Assembly (NCBI GenBank): GCA_003153055.1
Contig: PMBV01000299.1
Location: forward strand, 1 to 6,797
DNA length: 6,797 bases
From: Myxococcales bacterium
Lineage (GTDB): Bacteria > Myxococcota > Myxococcia > Myxococcales > Myxococcaceae
Reading direction: 5' to 3'
Shown: one piece after another, positions 6,610 to 6,797 of the stretch
Position numbering within the stretch: the stretch's first letter is position 1
How the letters are laid out: the number at the start of each line of letters is the position of its first letter
Translations under genes and position numbers: made by a program
The notes under the pieces: model-generated
Database searches by the model: none
Seen by the model: the letters and a program-made list of their open reading frames with translations, nothing else
Told to the model about the DNA's origin: nothing

Positions 6610-6797
6610 GCTCTTCCGCTCGAGGTCCGAGTCGCGCTGGGCCGGGATTGCCTCCCGCGCGATTCCGTTCAAGGACGCCTGCGTTTGGTTGCGGTTGAGG
6701 CCATCAACCCTGGGCGTCAGTGCCGATGCTGAATGGGTCGGAGGCGCGGAACGACCGGGAGACGGAACGACCGGGAGACGGAGGACGGGAGACGGAG
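6599..6797 (+). CDS. Possible partial open frame running off the window edge (doubtful)
   Basis: An ATG at 6599 overlaps the end of the DUF971 gene by 11 bases and opens a frame with no stop for 66 codons to the window edge. GGAGG at 6581-6585 lies 13 bases upstream, a usable but long spacing. The first 30 or so codons (MERELFRSRSESRW onward) have G or C at most third positions, like the genes here. Against it, the residues resemble no domain I know, third-position bias fades after about 6700, and the last part reads through a 16-bp tandem repeat whose period is not a multiple of three. It may simply be non-coding sequence that happens to be open. Confidence 0.18.
   Translation, partial: MERELFRSRSESRWAGIASRAIPFKDACVWLRLRPSTLGVSADAEWVGGAERPGDGTTGRRRTGDG
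6748..6797 (+). repeat. 16-bp tandem repeat, cut by the window edge
   Basis: Two identical copies of GGAACGACCGGGAGAC occupy 6748-6763 and 6764-6779. A shortened third copy, GGAGGACGGGAGAC (14 bases), lies at 6780-6793, and the first bases of a fourth (GGAG) end the window. The core GGGAGACGGA recurs at 6757-6766, 6773-6782 and 6787-6796. The purine-rich array starts about 138 bases after the DUF971 stop and looks intergenic. Its full length is not visible. No spacers separate the copies, so it is not a CRISPR. Confidence 0.85.

Noticed and set aside
6748..6797. CRISPR array
   Set aside because: The 16-base units are directly adjacent with no spacers, are too short, and no cas gene is present.

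Overview
The window is G+C-rich (roughly two thirds by eye), with densely packed genes all on the + strand, frequent GTG/TTG starts and strong G/C bias at third codon positions. Together with the gene families (a PgpH-type 7TM-HD protein beside YbeY, a PepT1-like peptide transporter, a UPF0158 protein, a lipoprotein and a DUF971 protein), this suggests a Myxococcota (delta-proteobacterial) chromosome. The phylum is an inference from composition and remembered protein resemblance, not from a search.

Layout. (1) 1-105: the last 34 codons of an unidentified gene. (2) 217-2626: a PgpH-like c-di-AMP phosphodiesterase whose N-terminal membrane anchor and main body lie in different frames, joined near base 361 by an apparent one-base insertion. 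(3) 2627-3175: YbeY endoribonuclease, starting directly after the pgpH stop or at an internal GTG. (4) 3270-4883: a proton-coupled oligopeptide (POT/PTR2) transporter with an unusual ~90-residue soluble insert before its last helix. (5) 4941-5387: a UPF0158-family protein whose Shine-Dalgarno lies in a predicted hairpin. (6) 5441-6271: an unrecognised lipoprotein. (7) 6268-6609: a DUF971 protein overlapping the lipoprotein stop by ATGA. (8) 6610-6797: a tail with no confident gene, ending in a 16-bp tandem repeat that runs off the window.

How the genes relate. pgpH and ybeY form a common bacterial pair (c-di-AMP turnover and rRNA processing/quality control, often with phoH, which is not seen here). 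The transporter probably starts its own unit and may be co-transcribed with the UPF0158 gene. The lipoprotein and DUF971 genes look translationally coupled. I see no mobile element, defence island, CRISPR, tRNA or rRNA. The window is mainly housekeeping or conserved-hypothetical; the most unusual points are the pgpH frame break, the transporter insert, and the hairpin over the UPF0158 ribosome-binding site.
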